DNA of 64,000 bases from a filamentous cyanobacterium ESFC-1 (GCA_000380225.1 KB904821.1:1311931-1375930); one strand, 5' to 3'; positions 54,638 to 63,892 are shown, numbered from the stretch's first letter. Notes: generated by a model from the sequence alone, not told the origin. Translations and numbers: made by a program.

Positions 54638-55477
54638 TCAAAGGGCGAGCCGTTGAGCCGTAGGAACGACAATAGCCAGACAAAAGATAGCAAGTTGCAT
54701 CACCACAATACTCGGCCCGGAAGGCAGATTAAAAAGAGCCGACAGCAAAATCCCCAAAATAGCACTTATCGCACCGAGTCCGGCAGACGCAACAATATGG
54801 TGGGTGAAAGTACGACTGAGTAAGCGAGCCGCACAAGCCGGAATCACAATAAATGCACTCACCAGCAACACACCAATCGCTTTAATCGAAACCCCGACTA
54901 ATAAAGCAAGCAAAACGATAAAAATGGTGCGATAGGTGGCTACAGGAACACCGCGAGCGATCGCCATGGGTTCATTTATGGTTAGAAGCATCTGCGTCCG
55001 CAGGGTAAGTCCAATAAAGGCAGTACAAAGGCAAAATAAAACCGCACTTAAGATTAAGTCAGCATTGCGAATGGCTAATATATCGCCAAACAAAAGATGA
55101 TTAATGCCGCCTTTGTATTGACCCACGAAGCTTAAGACAATCAAAGCAACAGCGAGAGATGACGAATAAATGATATTGAGTAACGCATCTGTCCAGAGAT
55201 GGGTGCGTTCTAAGAGAAACATGACCACCAAGGCAAAGATGACCGCAAAGGGCAGTATGATGGCTGACGGATTGAGACCTAATAAGAAGGCGAAACTAAT
55301 ACCGAGTAATGCCGAGTGACCCAGAGCATCGCTAAAAAAAGAAAGTTGTCGTAGAATCGTAAAACTGCCGAGCAAGCCTCCCGTTAATCCGGTAAAAACG
55401 CCACCAATGAGCGCTCGCTGCATAAAGGGAAATTCAAAGAGTTCGAGAGCGCGGCTGAGTTCTGCTGCAATAGACAT
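54638..55477 (-). CDS. znuB: Zinc ABC transporter permease
   Basis: The 279-residue protein has about eight membrane segments and the ABC-3 family pattern (PFMQRALIGGVFTGLTGGLLG, FFSDALGHSALLGISFAFLLG). It should form the pore for Zn(II) with ZnuA and ZnuC. It overlaps nothing and starts three bases after the ATPase gene ends, the last gene in the cobW-WD40-znuACB unit. A manganese substrate is possible in this family, but context favours zinc. Confidence 0.9.
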   Translation of the reverse strand: MSIAAELSRALELFEFPFMQRALIGGVFTGLTGGLLGSFTILRQLSFFSDALGHSALLGISFAFLLGLNPSAIILPFAVIFALVVMFLLERTHLWTDALLNIIYSSSLAVALIVLSFVGQYKGGINHLLFGDILAIRNADLILSAVLFCLCTAFIGLTLRTQMLLTINEPMAIARGVPVATYRTIFIVLLALLVGVSIKAIGVLLVSAFIVIPACAARLLSRTFTHHIVASAGLGAISAILGILLSALFNLPSGPSIVVMQLAIFCLAIVVPTAQRLAL

Positions 55478-55480
55478 GAG

Positions 55481-56254
55481 TTAATAATCTCGACAAGTAT
55501 GGTGGTAGGGGACAAATTCAGAACCATAAGTTAGGGAGAGATTGCTCGAAGAAAGGGCAACTTCTGGCGTTCCCTGACAGCGCAGGGTTTGGTTGAGACA
55601 CAGAGCGCGATCGCAATGTCGTCTGACCATATCCAAATCGTGAGAAACTTGTAAAATCGCCCAACCCTGTTCTTGTTTGAGTTCGTACAACAGTTGATAA
55701 AACTCGGACTCCCCCCGAACATCTAAACCCGCCGGAGCCTCATCGAGAATCAGCAACCGCCGAGGACGCACTAAGCAATAAGCCAATAACACCCGCTTGA
55801 TTTCCCCACCCGAAAGACTACTAATCGGTTGATGGCACAGATGCCAAGCTTCAACCCGACTCAGAGCTTCTCGAACGGCTTTGCGGCGGGGTTTTCGTCC
55901 AGCCCAAGGCAATTGCAAACCCAATCGATCCCATCCTAATCCCACAAATTCTGCGACCGTCATCGGAATGCGACGGTCAAAGGGGAAATTTTGCGGCAGA
56001 TAAGCAATAGATTGACGCACTTCGGCAGTTAACTTTCCCTGCTGACTCAAGGGTTGACCCAGAACAAAAATTTGTCCCTTTTGTCTGGGGAAAATTCCCA
56101 GAATCGCTTGAATTAACGTACTTTTTCCCGCCCCGTTCGGCCCGACAACTGCCGTATCGGTTCCGGCGGTCAGAGAAAAAGAAACATCCTGCACGGCGGC
56201 ATAGTTGTCTCGATAAACCGTGAGTTGTTCGATGGCTAAGACCGTTTCGCTCAA
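55481..56254 (-). CDS. znuC: Zinc ABC transporter ATP-binding protein
   Basis: The 257-residue ATPase has Walker A GPNGAGKST, signature SSLSGGEIKRVLLAY, Walker B LLILDEAPAG and the switch histidine in ILQVSHDLDMV. It powers zinc import with ZnuA and ZnuB. It is separated by 9 bases from znuA and 3 bases from znuB. Confidence 0.92.
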   Translation of the reverse strand: MSETVLAIEQLTVYRDNYAAVQDVSFSLTAGTDTAVVGPNGAGKSTLIQAILGIFPRQKGQIFVLGQPLSQQGKLTAEVRQSIAYLPQNFPFDRRIPMTVAEFVGLGWDRLGLQLPWAGRKPRRKAVREALSRVEAWHLCHQPISSLSGGEIKRVLLAYCLVRPRRLLILDEAPAGLDVRGESEFYQLLYELKQEQGWAILQVSHDLDMVRRHCDRALCLNQTLRCQGTPEVALSSSNLSLTYGSEFVPYHHTCRDY

Positions 56255-56263
56255 AAGAACCCC

Positions 56264-57397
56264 CTAAAACCGCAGATAAACAGGCTGAGGAACGATAGCG
56301 AGGGGTTGAGGTTGCCAAAGCGGTAATACAGACTGCGTAGAATCGCCAAAGGCTAGAACCAAATTGTCTGCATTTTGCCTCATGGTATTCAAGTAATATT
56401 CGGGTTCTAGGGCTTCAGCACCTCCCGTTTCAATGGGGTCGAAGGTACTCACGTTGATATTGAGGTCTTGGGCTAGGGCAGAAAAGGTATTGGTTCCGGC
56501 TTGGGGTTCGGTTAAAAGGGCTTTGAGGTTGGCTTTTCCAACGGTTTCTGTAATGCGTTTGACATCCTCTGGGGCGGGGTTTTCTTCAGGAATATCCACT
56601 AAAACCTCTGATTCTAGACCATAGCTTTCGGCGAAGTAGGGGGCAAAGTCATGGAAGACGACAAAGGTTTGGCCTTGATAGGGTTCTAGCTGGGCTGTAA
56701 TGTCAGCATCGAGTTGTTCGAGTTGTTCGATGTAGGCTGCGGCATTTTCTGTGTATTCGGCTTCTCCGGCAGGGTCGGCGGCAATTAAGCCATCGCGGAT
56801 ATTTTCGACTTGTTCAATAGCCCGCTTGGGGTCAAGCCAAATATGGGGATTGTATTCGCCGTGATGGTGATGGTGATGACCTTCGGCGTGGTCGTGGTCG
56901 TGGTCGTGGCTATGACCTTCGGCGTGGTCGTGGTCGTGGTCGTGGCTGTGACCTTCGGCATGGTCGTGGTCGTGGCTGTGACCTTCTTCGTTAGCAATGG
57001 GCGCAATGCCTTCGCTAGAGTCAATGGTTTCTAAGTCGGGATTATCAGCGTTGGCAATTAAGTCTTCTAAAAAGAGTTCCATTTCCAAGCCATTTTTAAC
57101 CAGGACATCGGCTTCGGCGATGATTTGTACGGTGGCGGGGGTGGCTTGATAATCGTGGGGGCCGCTACTGGCGGGTACAATTTGCTCGACTGTGGCGCGA
57201 TCGCCCGCAACGGCTTGGGTAAATTGAGTAATGGGTAAAAAGGTGGTTACAACTTGTAACTCGGCTTCAGGCTCATCTGATGTAGATGTATCAGATGTGG
57301 CGGTTTCATTGGGAGCAGAATTGCAACTCCCCAAACCAACAACCGCTACGCCTAAAGCAACCGTTAGGAAGCGCTCCCAAATAACAGAATTTTTCAT
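56264..57397 (-). CDS. znuA: Zinc-binding lipoprotein of the Znu transporter
   Basis: The ATG at 57397 follows GAGAG and is preferred to the ATG at 57412. The 377-residue protein has a lipobox LGSC, ends of cluster A-I fold (VVTTFLPITQFTQAVAGD) and the zinc-ligand histidines (one in SSGPHDYQATPAT, one in GEYNPHIWLDPKRA, one in VVFHDFAPYFAESYGL). A His/Asp-rich loop (about residues 140-190) consists of three HSHDHDHDHAEG-type units and a run of six His, typical of zinc-specific ZnuA proteins. It captures periplasmic zinc. Confidence 0.93.
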   Translation of the reverse strand: MKNSVIWERFLTVALGVAVVGLGSCNSAPNETATSDTSTSDEPEAELQVVTTFLPITQFTQAVAGDRATVEQIVPASSGPHDYQATPATVQIIAEADVLVKNGLEMELFLEDLIANADNPDLETIDSSEGIAPIANEEGHSHDHDHAEGHSHDHDHDHAEGHSHDHDHDHAEGHHHHHHGEYNPHIWLDPKRAIEQVENIRDGLIAADPAGEAEYTENAAAYIEQLEQLDADITAQLEPYQGQTFVVFHDFAPYFAESYGLESEVLVDIPEENPAPEDVKRITETVGKANLKALLTEPQAGTNTFSALAQDLNINVSTFDPIETGGAEALEPEYYLNTMRQNADNLVLAFGDSTQSVLPLWQPQPLAIVPQPVYLRF

Positions 57398-57436
57398 AAT
57401 TTTGGCTCTCATTGAGTTTGTAATTGCAGGATGGAG

Positions 57437-58507
57437 TTATCCAAACCCTTTTCCCTGGGTGCTTTCAGTCCAAACGAAAATTTCTCCTTGATGTCCCCCC
57501 GCAGCCAAAGCTGTTCCCGAACTGTTCCAAGCTAAACTCGAAAACCCTTGAGATGAACCTTTAAGAATCTGCGCGATTTGTTGCGCTTTGTGCCACAAAT
57601 AAATACGAGTATCTTCAGACGCAGAAGCTAATAGCTGGGAGTGGGGTTGAAAAGCAATGGCAGTTACCTTGTCCTCATGACTGTCTAAGATTTGTGCAGT
57701 CCAACCGATGTCGGGGTCAGTACTTTTTGTCCAAGTCACAATATCTTCACCACTAATGGCAGCGATTAGCGGTGTTTTTGATTTGGGGGTAGGGGTTGAC
57801 CAAGCAATTTGTCGGACTTTGCCAGAGAATCCAGACATCCGCCAAGGATCGGAACAACCTCGATCCCAAACGAGCAGGGAACAATCGTTGTTTCCCGATG
57901 CGAGATAGCTGCCATCGGTCGCCCAGGCGATCGCGACACTTGCGCCTCCGGTGGCCAGCACTTGGGGGTCTTCATCCCATTGTTGTCGCTGCCAAATTTT
58001 GAGGCTTTGGTTGCCACTAACGGCTAAATATTCCCCTTGGGGATGCCAAGCTAAATCGAGTACGGATGAGGCTTCAAAATGAACGGTGGTGGCGACTGTT
58101 TGGGTCAAACCATCCCACACTTGAACATAACGACCCAAACCAAACGCTAATTCGGCGTGATGGGGATTCCACTCTAAGCAATCAAGCCACAAACGGGAAT
58201 GCTCTAACTGAGCGAGCAGACGAGGGGATTGTCCCTGAATCTCCCAAATTGACAAGATACCTGCTTGTCCGCCTGTGGCAAGAAACTGCCCATTATGGGA
58301 AATGGACAGGGCATCAAGGGATTGACCTTGGGCGGCTTGTAAGACGGTGGGCGTTCCCGTTTTCCCGTCGTAAAGCACCACTTCCCCACAGGCAGAACAA
58401 GCCGCCAGACGAGAGTTATCGGGTGTCCAGGCGATCGCGGTGACATAATCCGACATCATGGACCGCCATGCCGTTTGGAGTCGGTTTTGAGCTTTGAGAA
58501 TAGACAC
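57437..58507 (-). CDS. WD40 repeat protein in the zinc-import unit
   Basis: The 356-residue protein forms about seven WD repeats, e.g. LAACSACGEVVLYDGKTG, FLATGGQAGILSIWE, YLAVSGNQSLKIWQR, LLASASEDTRIYLWH and a final LAAGGHQGEIFVWTES. No catalytic motif is seen; it should act as a protein-interaction platform. It lies 17 bases after cobW and 24 bases or so before znuA (39 to the chosen start), strongly suggesting co-transcription. The same association of a WD40 gene with cobW and zinc genes is known in Zur regulons of other cyanobacteria, which I recall only in general terms. Confidence 0.85.
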   Translation of the reverse strand: MSILKAQNRLQTAWRSMMSDYVTAIAWTPDNSRLAACSACGEVVLYDGKTGTPTVLQAAQGQSLDALSISHNGQFLATGGQAGILSIWEIQGQSPRLLAQLEHSRLWLDCLEWNPHHAELAFGLGRYVQVWDGLTQTVATTVHFEASSVLDLAWHPQGEYLAVSGNQSLKIWQRQQWDEDPQVLATGGASVAIAWATDGSYLASGNNDCSLLVWDRGCSDPWRMSGFSGKVRQIAWSTPTPKSKTPLIAAISGEDIVTWTKSTDPDIGWTAQILDSHEDKVTAIAFQPHSQLLASASEDTRIYLWHKAQQIAQILKGSSQGFSSLAWNSSGTALAAGGHQGEIFVWTESTQGKGFG

Positions 58508-58524
58508 GATAAAGCAGTGGATAG

Positions 58525-59508
58525 TTATCCGTTGTCGGTGACGATACAGGCTTGAAATTGCGCGGCTAGGTTCATTTGCTCTAAGTTCCGCCCAATAAAG
58601 ACTAATTCGCTTTTTCGAGTTTCTCCGGGTTTCCAGAGTCGATCGGGGCGACCATCAAAGATCATGTGTACGCCTTGGAAAACCAAGCGGTTATCGTTTC
58701 CGGCAATGTTCAGAATGCCTTTCATGCGAAAGATATCCGGGCCATATTTTTGCAACAGAGTCCCCAACCAATCATTGAGCTTTTCACCGTCGAGGGGTTT
58801 TTCTTCAACTAAAGCCATCGATCCGACTGTTTCGTCGTGTTCGTGGGCGGTTTCGTTGAGGAATTCTGGATCGATTTGGAGCGCGTTGTTGAGGTCAAAG
58901 GCATTTACGCCTAAGAGTGTATTCATCTCAATTTGGGCATTTTGAGTTCGATAAATTTTGGCGATCGCATTCATGCTCCGAATGCGCTGCTCGAGTTGGT
59001 CTAACTCTGAGGCTTTCACCAAGTCGGTTTTGTTCAGCAAAACGACATCGGCAAAGGCAATCTGCTCCACTGCTTCTTCTGCTTCCCAGTGTTGCCAGAT
59101 ATGTTTCGCATCTACGACGGTTACGACTGCATCCAGTTTTGCCTGGGTCTGAACTTCATCATCTACAAAAAAGGTTTGAATGACCGGAGCAGGATCGGCA
59201 ATTCCTGTGGTTTCGATGACGAGATGATCGAATCGATCCCGTCGCTTCATCAAGTTACTAATAATGCGGATGAGATCGCCGCGTACTGTACAGCAAATAC
59301 AGCCGTTGTTCATCTCGAAAATTTCTTCGTCGGTATCAATCACCAATTGGTTATCAATGCCCACTTCGCCAAATTCGTTGACGATGACTGCGACTTTCTG
59401 GCCATGTTCGTAAGTCAGGATGCGATTGAGTAGTGTGGTTTTACCCGCCCCCAGATAACCCGTTAACACTGTAACGGGTACAGCTTTTTCGACAGCAATA
59501 GCAACCAT
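58525..59508 (-). CDS. CobW/ZNG1-family GTPase (COG0523), putative zinc chaperone
   Basis: The 327-residue protein has the GTPase P-loop [12 protein letters not shown], the metal-binding CxCC motif in [13 protein letters not shown], the [10 protein letters not shown] switch and LNKTD for guanine recognition, plus the C-terminal CobW_C domain. A short His/Asp stretch (AHEHDE) could bind metal. COG0523 proteins under Zur control deliver zinc to target proteins. It is the first gene of the minus-strand zinc unit, with a Zur-like box 24 bases upstream. Confidence 0.92.
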   Translation of the reverse strand: MVAIAVEKAVPVTVLTGYLGAGKTTLLNRILTYEHGQKVAVIVNEFGEVGIDNQLVIDTDEEIFEMNNGCICCTVRGDLIRIISNLMKRRDRFDHLVIETTGIADPAPVIQTFFVDDEVQTQAKLDAVVTVVDAKHIWQHWEAEEAVEQIAFADVVLLNKTDLVKASELDQLEQRIRSMNAIAKIYRTQNAQIEMNTLLGVNAFDLNNALQIDPEFLNETAHEHDETVGSMALVEEKPLDGEKLNDWLGTLLQKYGPDIFRMKGILNIAGNDNRLVFQGVHMIFDGRPDRLWKPGETRKSELVFIGRNLEQMNLAAQFQACIVTDNG

Positions 59509-59532
59509 ATCAAATCCCTACTATTTTGAATA

Positions 59533-59546
59533 TGATAATCATTCTC
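59533..59546 (-). promoter_or_regulatory. Putative Zur box in front of cobW
   Basis: Read on the minus strand it is GAGAATGATTATCA, similar to Fur-superfamily sites (GATAATNATTATC). It sits 24-37 bases before the cobW start, and an identical 14-mer in the opposite orientation is at 59683-59696. Together they bracket the divergent promoter region. Confidence 0.75.
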
Positions 59547-59682
59547 AAAATATAGGAAGTTTTATTAGGGTTGTCAAGGGGAAAGATTTTCTGACTTTTG
59601 TCCTTGATGCCAATGAGCGGTAACGCACCTCTGCCACGAAGGGATAGGGATGAGCTTACACTCGCTTGATTGACAAAAAACC

Positions 59683-59696
59683 GAGAATGATTATCA
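59683..59696 (+). promoter_or_regulatory. Putative Zur box for the divergent oxidoreductase gene
   Basis: GAGAATGATTATCA, continued by TTATAATC which adds partial dyad symmetry, lies 35-48 bases before the FAD oxidoreductase ATG. It repeats exactly the site before cobW on the other strand. Confidence 0.72.
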
Positions 59697-59730
59697 TTAT
59701 AATCGTGTTTGACTTGAGAAATCTTTAGGT

Positions 59731-60993
59731 ATGGCAACGGTTCAGTCTGAGATACCGCAGTTCGTAGATATTGCTATTGTGGGGGCGGGGCCGCAAGCGC
59801 TAACTGTGGTAACTCATTTGCTGCAAAAGAAGAAATCCCTGAGAAATCGCTTTGCGGTCATCGATCCGGCGGGAGAGTGGATGCAGCAGTGGCATCATCA
59901 GTTTGCCGCCCTGGATATTCCCCATTTGCGATCGCCTGCGGTGCATCATCCCGACCCCGATCCCCATGCGCTGCGTACCTTTGCCGAATCTCGCCCTCGC
60001 GAACTTTTTCCCCCCTACGATTTACCGGGGACGCAACTATTCCGAGAGTTTTGTCAAAATGTCATTGGTCGCTGGCATCTTGAAGATCGCGTTATTCCTG
60101 GATTTGTCAAGCACATCGAAATCGAGCAGCAATCTGACAGACAGCAATTTCGCTTGCTTATGGCGACGGGAAAGACATTAAAAGCCAGGCGAGTGGTGCT
60201 GGCTATTGCGGGGGGTACGCCGCACTATCCCTCTTGGGTACAGTCTACTATTGCGCCGCGCGATCGCTTGCTACATTCCCATAACATTGATTTACGAGGA
60301 TTACAGCTAGAAGGAGAAAGGGTGTTAATTGTGGGGAGTGGCTTAACGAGCGGTCATTTAGCAGTAGGCGCGATCGCGAGAGGCGCAGAAGTGATTATGA
60401 TGGCGCGACGGCAATTTTACGAAAAATTATTTGATGCCGACCCCGGTTGGCTCGGCCCCAAATATCTCAAAGGCTTTCGGGCAGAATCCCACGGGGAAAA
60501 GCGCTGGCAAATGATTCAATCGGCTCGTAATGGCGGCTCGCTCACTCCGGCGATTTTAACACAACTGCGTCGCCTAGCGCGGTCTGGCAAACTGACGTTT
60601 TACGAACATTGCCAAGTCAAACAAGCTCAGTGGAAAGGAGAAGCTTGGCAAGTTCATTGTGAAAATCGGGAAGTTCATGATTGCATTGCTCATTTACCCA
60701 TCGATCGCTTATGGTTAGCAACCGGAAGCCAGCTTGATATCCAGCAGTGGTCTGTCCTTTCTGAGGTGCGAGAAACCTATCCCCTACCTACCCTTCACGG
60801 TTTACCCGTACTAGACGAACATTTGCGCTGGCCGGGCTGCGAACTGTTTATTATGGGGGGTGCAGCAGCCCTTCAACTCGGCCCGGTCGCTCGCAATCTT
60901 TTCGGTGGCAGAATGGCGAGTCGGCGTATTGTTCCCGCTTTGGTGAAAAATACCATTGCGCGGTCTTCTAGTTCCCTATCTGTAGCGGGTTAA
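59731..60993 (+). CDS. FAD/NAD(P)-binding oxidoreductase, likely zinc-responsive
   Basis: The 420-residue protein begins with an FAD motif IAIVGAGPQALTVVTHL and has a second nucleotide-binding site VLIVGSGLTSGHLAVGAI. The layout resembles lysine/ornithine N-hydroxylase-type monooxygenases. FPPYDLPG and the C-terminal LFIMGGAAALQLGPVARNL are further conserved points. Its substrate is unknown. It shares a divergent promoter with the zinc-import unit and its own copy of the putative Zur site, so a role in zinc starvation is the most economical guess. Confidence 0.82.
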   Translation: MATVQSEIPQFVDIAIVGAGPQALTVVTHLLQKKKSLRNRFAVIDPAGEWMQQWHHQFAALDIPHLRSPAVHHPDPDPHALRTFAESRPRELFPPYDLPGTQLFREFCQNVIGRWHLEDRVIPGFVKHIEIEQQSDRQQFRLLMATGKTLKARRVVLAIAGGTPHYPSWVQSTIAPRDRLLHSHNIDLRGLQLEGERVLIVGSGLTSGHLAVGAIARGAEVIMMARRQFYEKLFDADPGWLGPKYLKGFRAESHGEKRWQMIQSARNGGSLTPAILTQLRRLARSGKLTFYEHCQVKQAQWKGEAWQVHCENREVHDCIAHLPIDRLWLATGSQLDIQQWSVLSEVRETYPLPTLHGLPVLDEHLRWPGCELFIMGGAAALQLGPVARNLFGGRMASRRIVPALVKNTIARSSSSLSVAG

Positions 60994-61025
60994 AACCCCG
61001 GTAACTTCTGCGAAACCGGGGTTTT
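60992..61025. terminator. Bidirectional terminator
   Basis: AAAACCCCGGT and ACCGGGGTTTT form 11-base arms with flanking A and T runs between the convergent oxidoreductase and YgfZ-like genes. The arms are almost those of the terminator at 45144-45177. Confidence 0.8.
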
Positions 61026-61029
61026 GAGT

Positions 61030-62070
61030 CTAGGTGTGGTATTCGTGGCTGAGGAAGGGGACGGAAACTACTTCAGCTTCAGCATTCTCAATTTGGACGG
61101 TAAGCCCCTCTCCCCCGGCTTTGGTGCGGATGTAAGCCAGGCCGAGAATACCGTCCGGGGTTTCGGCAATGCTGGTGAGGATGCCCACTTTCTTGTTATC
61201 GAGCATAACGGGAGTTTCCGGGTCAACCAGGGTATCCAGTCGCACTCCCCAAAGTCGCTGTTTTACCCCTTGATAGGTGTTGAGACGGGCAATGGTTTCT
61301 TGACCGATGTAACAGCCTTTGTCAAAGGAAATGGCGGGGATCAGTCCGGCTTCGAGGGGGTTGTAGTCTTCGGTGAGTTCTTGGTGGGGGCGGGGGCGGC
61401 CTTGTTGGATGCGGCGTTGTTCCCAAACGGTTTCCCCGGCTGGCATTGCGCCTGCTTGGTGTAGGGTTGACCACAACTCGGCAGCGTGGCTTTGGGGAGC
61501 GATGAGGGTATAACCGGGGAGGGCGAGGCCGCTGTCGGTGGCGAGGCGGATTTGGCTGTCTTGGAAGGGAATCAGGTGATGATTGGCTTCTGGGGGGGTT
61601 AAGTTGGCTTTTTGAAGAATTTGGTCGCTTTTGGGGCCAATGAGGGTAAAACAGGCAAATTCAGCGCTGAGATTGCGAATTTTGACGCGATCCATCGGGA
61701 ATAAATAACGGTCGAGCCATTGCATCAGGGGTTCGGCTTGGCCGGGGGAAAGGAGGAGGAGGACGCTTTCTGCGGTGACGTAGGCGATCGCGAGGTCGAG
61801 GGTGCGGGCGGTGGAGTTGACGAAAACCGTGGGGCAGCTTTGGCCGGGTTGCAGGGTTTTGAGGTCGTTGGTGGTTTGGTTGTGAAGGAATTGTAGGCGA
61901 TCGCTATCGGTGATTTCGAGTAAGCCCCAATGAGAGCGATCGCACAGAATGGCCTCGGTTTCGGCAGCAGCAAAGGCTTGGGCATCGTTACCAAAGCTTT
62001 GGGGAATCGTCGAGTCGGCGGCGAAAGTTGCACCGGCTTGGGTTTGGTGGTTTTGCAAGGATTCAGTCAT
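61030..62070 (-). CDS. YgfZ/GcvT-domain folate-binding protein
   Basis: The 346-residue protein has the T-protein fold of aminomethyltransferases and the diagnostic YgfZ motif KGCYIGQETIAR, with its cysteine. YgfZ-type proteins bind folate and support assembly or repair of Fe-S enzymes. The absence of the complete glycine-cleavage active site argues against GcvT itself. Its start abuts a short heptad run (62075-62107). Confidence 0.85.
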   Translation of the reverse strand: MTESLQNHQTQAGATFAADSTIPQSFGNDAQAFAAAETEAILCDRSHWGLLEITDSDRLQFLHNQTTNDLKTLQPGQSCPTVFVNSTARTLDLAIAYVTAESVLLLLSPGQAEPLMQWLDRYLFPMDRVKIRNLSAEFACFTLIGPKSDQILQKANLTPPEANHHLIPFQDSQIRLATDSGLALPGYTLIAPQSHAAELWSTLHQAGAMPAGETVWEQRRIQQGRPRPHQELTEDYNPLEAGLIPAISFDKGCYIGQETIARLNTYQGVKQRLWGVRLDTLVDPETPVMLDNKKVGILTSIAETPDGILGLAYIRTKAGGEGLTVQIENAEAEVVSVPFLSHEYHT

Positions 62071-62074
62071 AGGT

Positions 62075-62107
62075 GGTTTTGGTTGTTGGTTATTGGTTAT
62101 TGGTTAT
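62075..62107. repeat. Short TTGGTTR heptad run
   Basis: TTGGTTG, TTGGTTA, TTGGTTA and TTGGTTA units lie between the YgfZ-like start and the next minus-strand gene. Confidence 0.8.
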
Positions 62108-62201
62108 GACGATTGAGAACTTGGTTTGAGATGGGTTGTCTCAACGCCAGAGAAGATCAGGCTTTTAGTCCAAAAAAGTAGATGTAAATTTTCCGGGTAG
62201 A

Positions 62202-62828
62202 TTATTGTTCGTTTTGGCGACGTTGGATTTCTCGTTGCATATTTTGGATAAAGGCTTGGACAATGGTTTCGGGGTTGCTGTTGGCATCGAGGCCGAGTTG
62301 TTGGGCGATGGATTGCGCCCATTGTTCGTCACTTTGCAAGCGGTTGAGTAGTTCTTCGAGGGAAATGGTTTGAGGGGGGGTGGTGGTGGGGCTGTCGGGG
62401 CCGTCATATTCCCAGATGGGATATTGTTTTTGGGTAGATTTCTGGACATTTTGCGCGATCGCGGCACTTTTGCGTCCGATTTCCCGGCGCTTGGGGATTT
62501 GTTCGATGTGTTGGGATAACAGCATCATCCGGGCAGTGAGTTGCGGTTGGGGGGTTTTGTTGGCGGTGAGGCGATCGCCAAAGCGGTCGAGCCAATCAAG
62601 CCAAGGCCGAGTTTGGCCGCGATCGCCCAGTTGGATAAAAAAACGGTCAATGCGATCGGCTTGCCAACCGTGGGCGACTCCTTCAAGGAGTTGCATATAT
62701 AAAAATTCGTAATCGGTATCGCTGAGGGTGCTGGTGGCAGTTCCAGTGACGGTTTCCGGGGCAGGAGAAGACGAACCGAAAACGGTACTAAAAAAGTTTT
62801 TGAGCCATTGCCAGAATCGTCGAAGCAT
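62202..62828 (-). CDS. Conserved cyanobacterial protein of unknown function
   Basis: The 208-residue protein has an N-terminal amphipathic/hydrophobic helix (MLRRFWQWLKNFFSTVFG), a helical region containing YEFLYMQLLEGVAHGWQADR and FFIQLGDRG, and an acidic C-terminal helical part (SLEELLNRLQSDEQWAQSIA). The layout is that of a cyanobacteria-specific family without assigned function. Spacing to the neighbour downstream (about 130 bases) leaves co-transcription open. Confidence 0.6.
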   Translation of the reverse strand: MLRRFWQWLKNFFSTVFGSSSPAPETVTGTATSTLSDTDYEFLYMQLLEGVAHGWQADRIDRFFIQLGDRGQTRPWLDWLDRFGDRLTANKTPQPQLTARMMLLSQHIEQIPKRREIGRKSAAIAQNVQKSTQKQYPIWEYDGPDSPTTTPPQTISLEELLNRLQSDEQWAQSIAQQLGLDANSNPETIVQAFIQNMQREIQRRQNEQ

Positions 62829-62834
62829 GAATAA

Positions 62835-62935
62835 TTAAGTTTGGTTGTTGGTTGTTGGTTGTTGGTTGTTGGTTGTCGCTCTTATTCCCTTAATTGGTAA
62901 TTGGTAATTGGTAATTAGTAATTAGTAATTTCTCC
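62835..62935. repeat. Heptad tracts (TTGGTTG and TTGGTAA/TTAGTAA)
   Basis: TTGGTTG units (62843-62874) are followed by TTGGTAA and TTAGTAA units (62897-62932), between two minus-strand genes. Confidence 0.82.
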
Positions 62936-63018
62936 TCTTGGACGGGAAAAAGAGCGCCCCTACAGCACGCGCTGCCTTGTATCTCACGGTTGGCGCTCGT
63001 TTTTCAGATCGCAACATT

Positions 63019-63762
63019 TCAAAAAGATCGAATCCGTCTTGGTGGGGCTTTTAAAGACTGCGGCTCGCGCATTAAAGTGTTGAGGGAATGGCGTTTGCGA
63101 ATATCTAAGCTGTCGGCCAAACTGACAGGACGGTTATCTAGGGGGATTATCGCTTCGGCAGGTACGACCGCAACCGCTTCTTTGAGTTGAGGCGGAGAGG
63201 AGACCGTTGGACGCGATCGCGTGGTCGTTCTCGGAGAAACCCCAGGACGGCGCGATGGGCTTTGGGGAGGGCGATTGACACTAAAGCTCAAAGCGGGATG
63301 AGGACGGGGTGCAACGGGTCTTGGTTGCGGTTGGGGGCGAGGTGCAACGGGTCTAGACCGGGGTTGGGGGCGACGTTGAGAAATCTGCGCCACAGGACGC
63401 TTTTTGCGGCGGGGTTTGGGGGGTGTGGCGATCGCTCGTTGCAACATCCAAGTGACGACCCAAGACCCGATTCCACAAACGATTAGTAAGGATAAAAGAT
63501 TGCTCAGAGAAAAAGGGGAATCGTTGGTTTCAACCGGGGTGATGGGTTCAACCACAGTCGGGGAAGGGGGGGGATTTTGCGATCGCGCTTCGTCTTCGGG
63601 GGATTTTCCCGCACTAAACAAGCCCACTGCCCCCCACACCGCAATCAGCAGAAATGCGACACAAGTCCCACTCAAAACCAACCAGTGATTTCGACTAATC
63701 CAGGCTTGGATCGGACGGTCGGGGGACGTTGCTGGCGATGGTGGTACTGATGTTTTGAGCAT
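63019..63762 (-). CDS. Membrane protein with basic Pro/Arg-rich region, unknown
   Basis: The ATG at 63762, with GAGG six bases upstream, is chosen; the open frame continues upstream into repeat sequence without a better signal. The 247-residue product has two hydrophobic segments (WLVLSGTCVAFLLIAVWGAVG and SLLIVCGIGSWVVTWML) and then a long Arg/Pro-rich stretch with PRPQPQPRPVAPRP repeats, ending with a basic C-terminus. Function is unknown; the basic tail could bind nucleic acid or acidic lipids, which is conjecture. Confidence 0.65.
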   Translation of the reverse strand: MLKTSVPPSPATSPDRPIQAWISRNHWLVLSGTCVAFLLIAVWGAVGLFSAGKSPEDEARSQNPPPSPTVVEPITPVETNDSPFSLSNLLSLLIVCGIGSWVVTWMLQRAIATPPKPRRKKRPVAQISQRRPQPRSRPVAPRPQPQPRPVAPRPHPALSFSVNRPPQSPSRRPGVSPRTTTRSRPTVSSPPQLKEAVAVVPAEAIIPLDNRPVSLADSLDIRKRHSLNTLMREPQSLKAPPRRIRSF

Positions 63763-63892
63763 AGATGCCCTCTTTCGCCTCACAATAGAAATCGAGTAAT
63801 CTAGAGTCTGCCGCCCTTGCGTCAGCATTTTAACTCTAGGGCATTCTAACTTGAAATTAAAAGAATTGGAAAAATGGTTATTTTGGGCAGTA

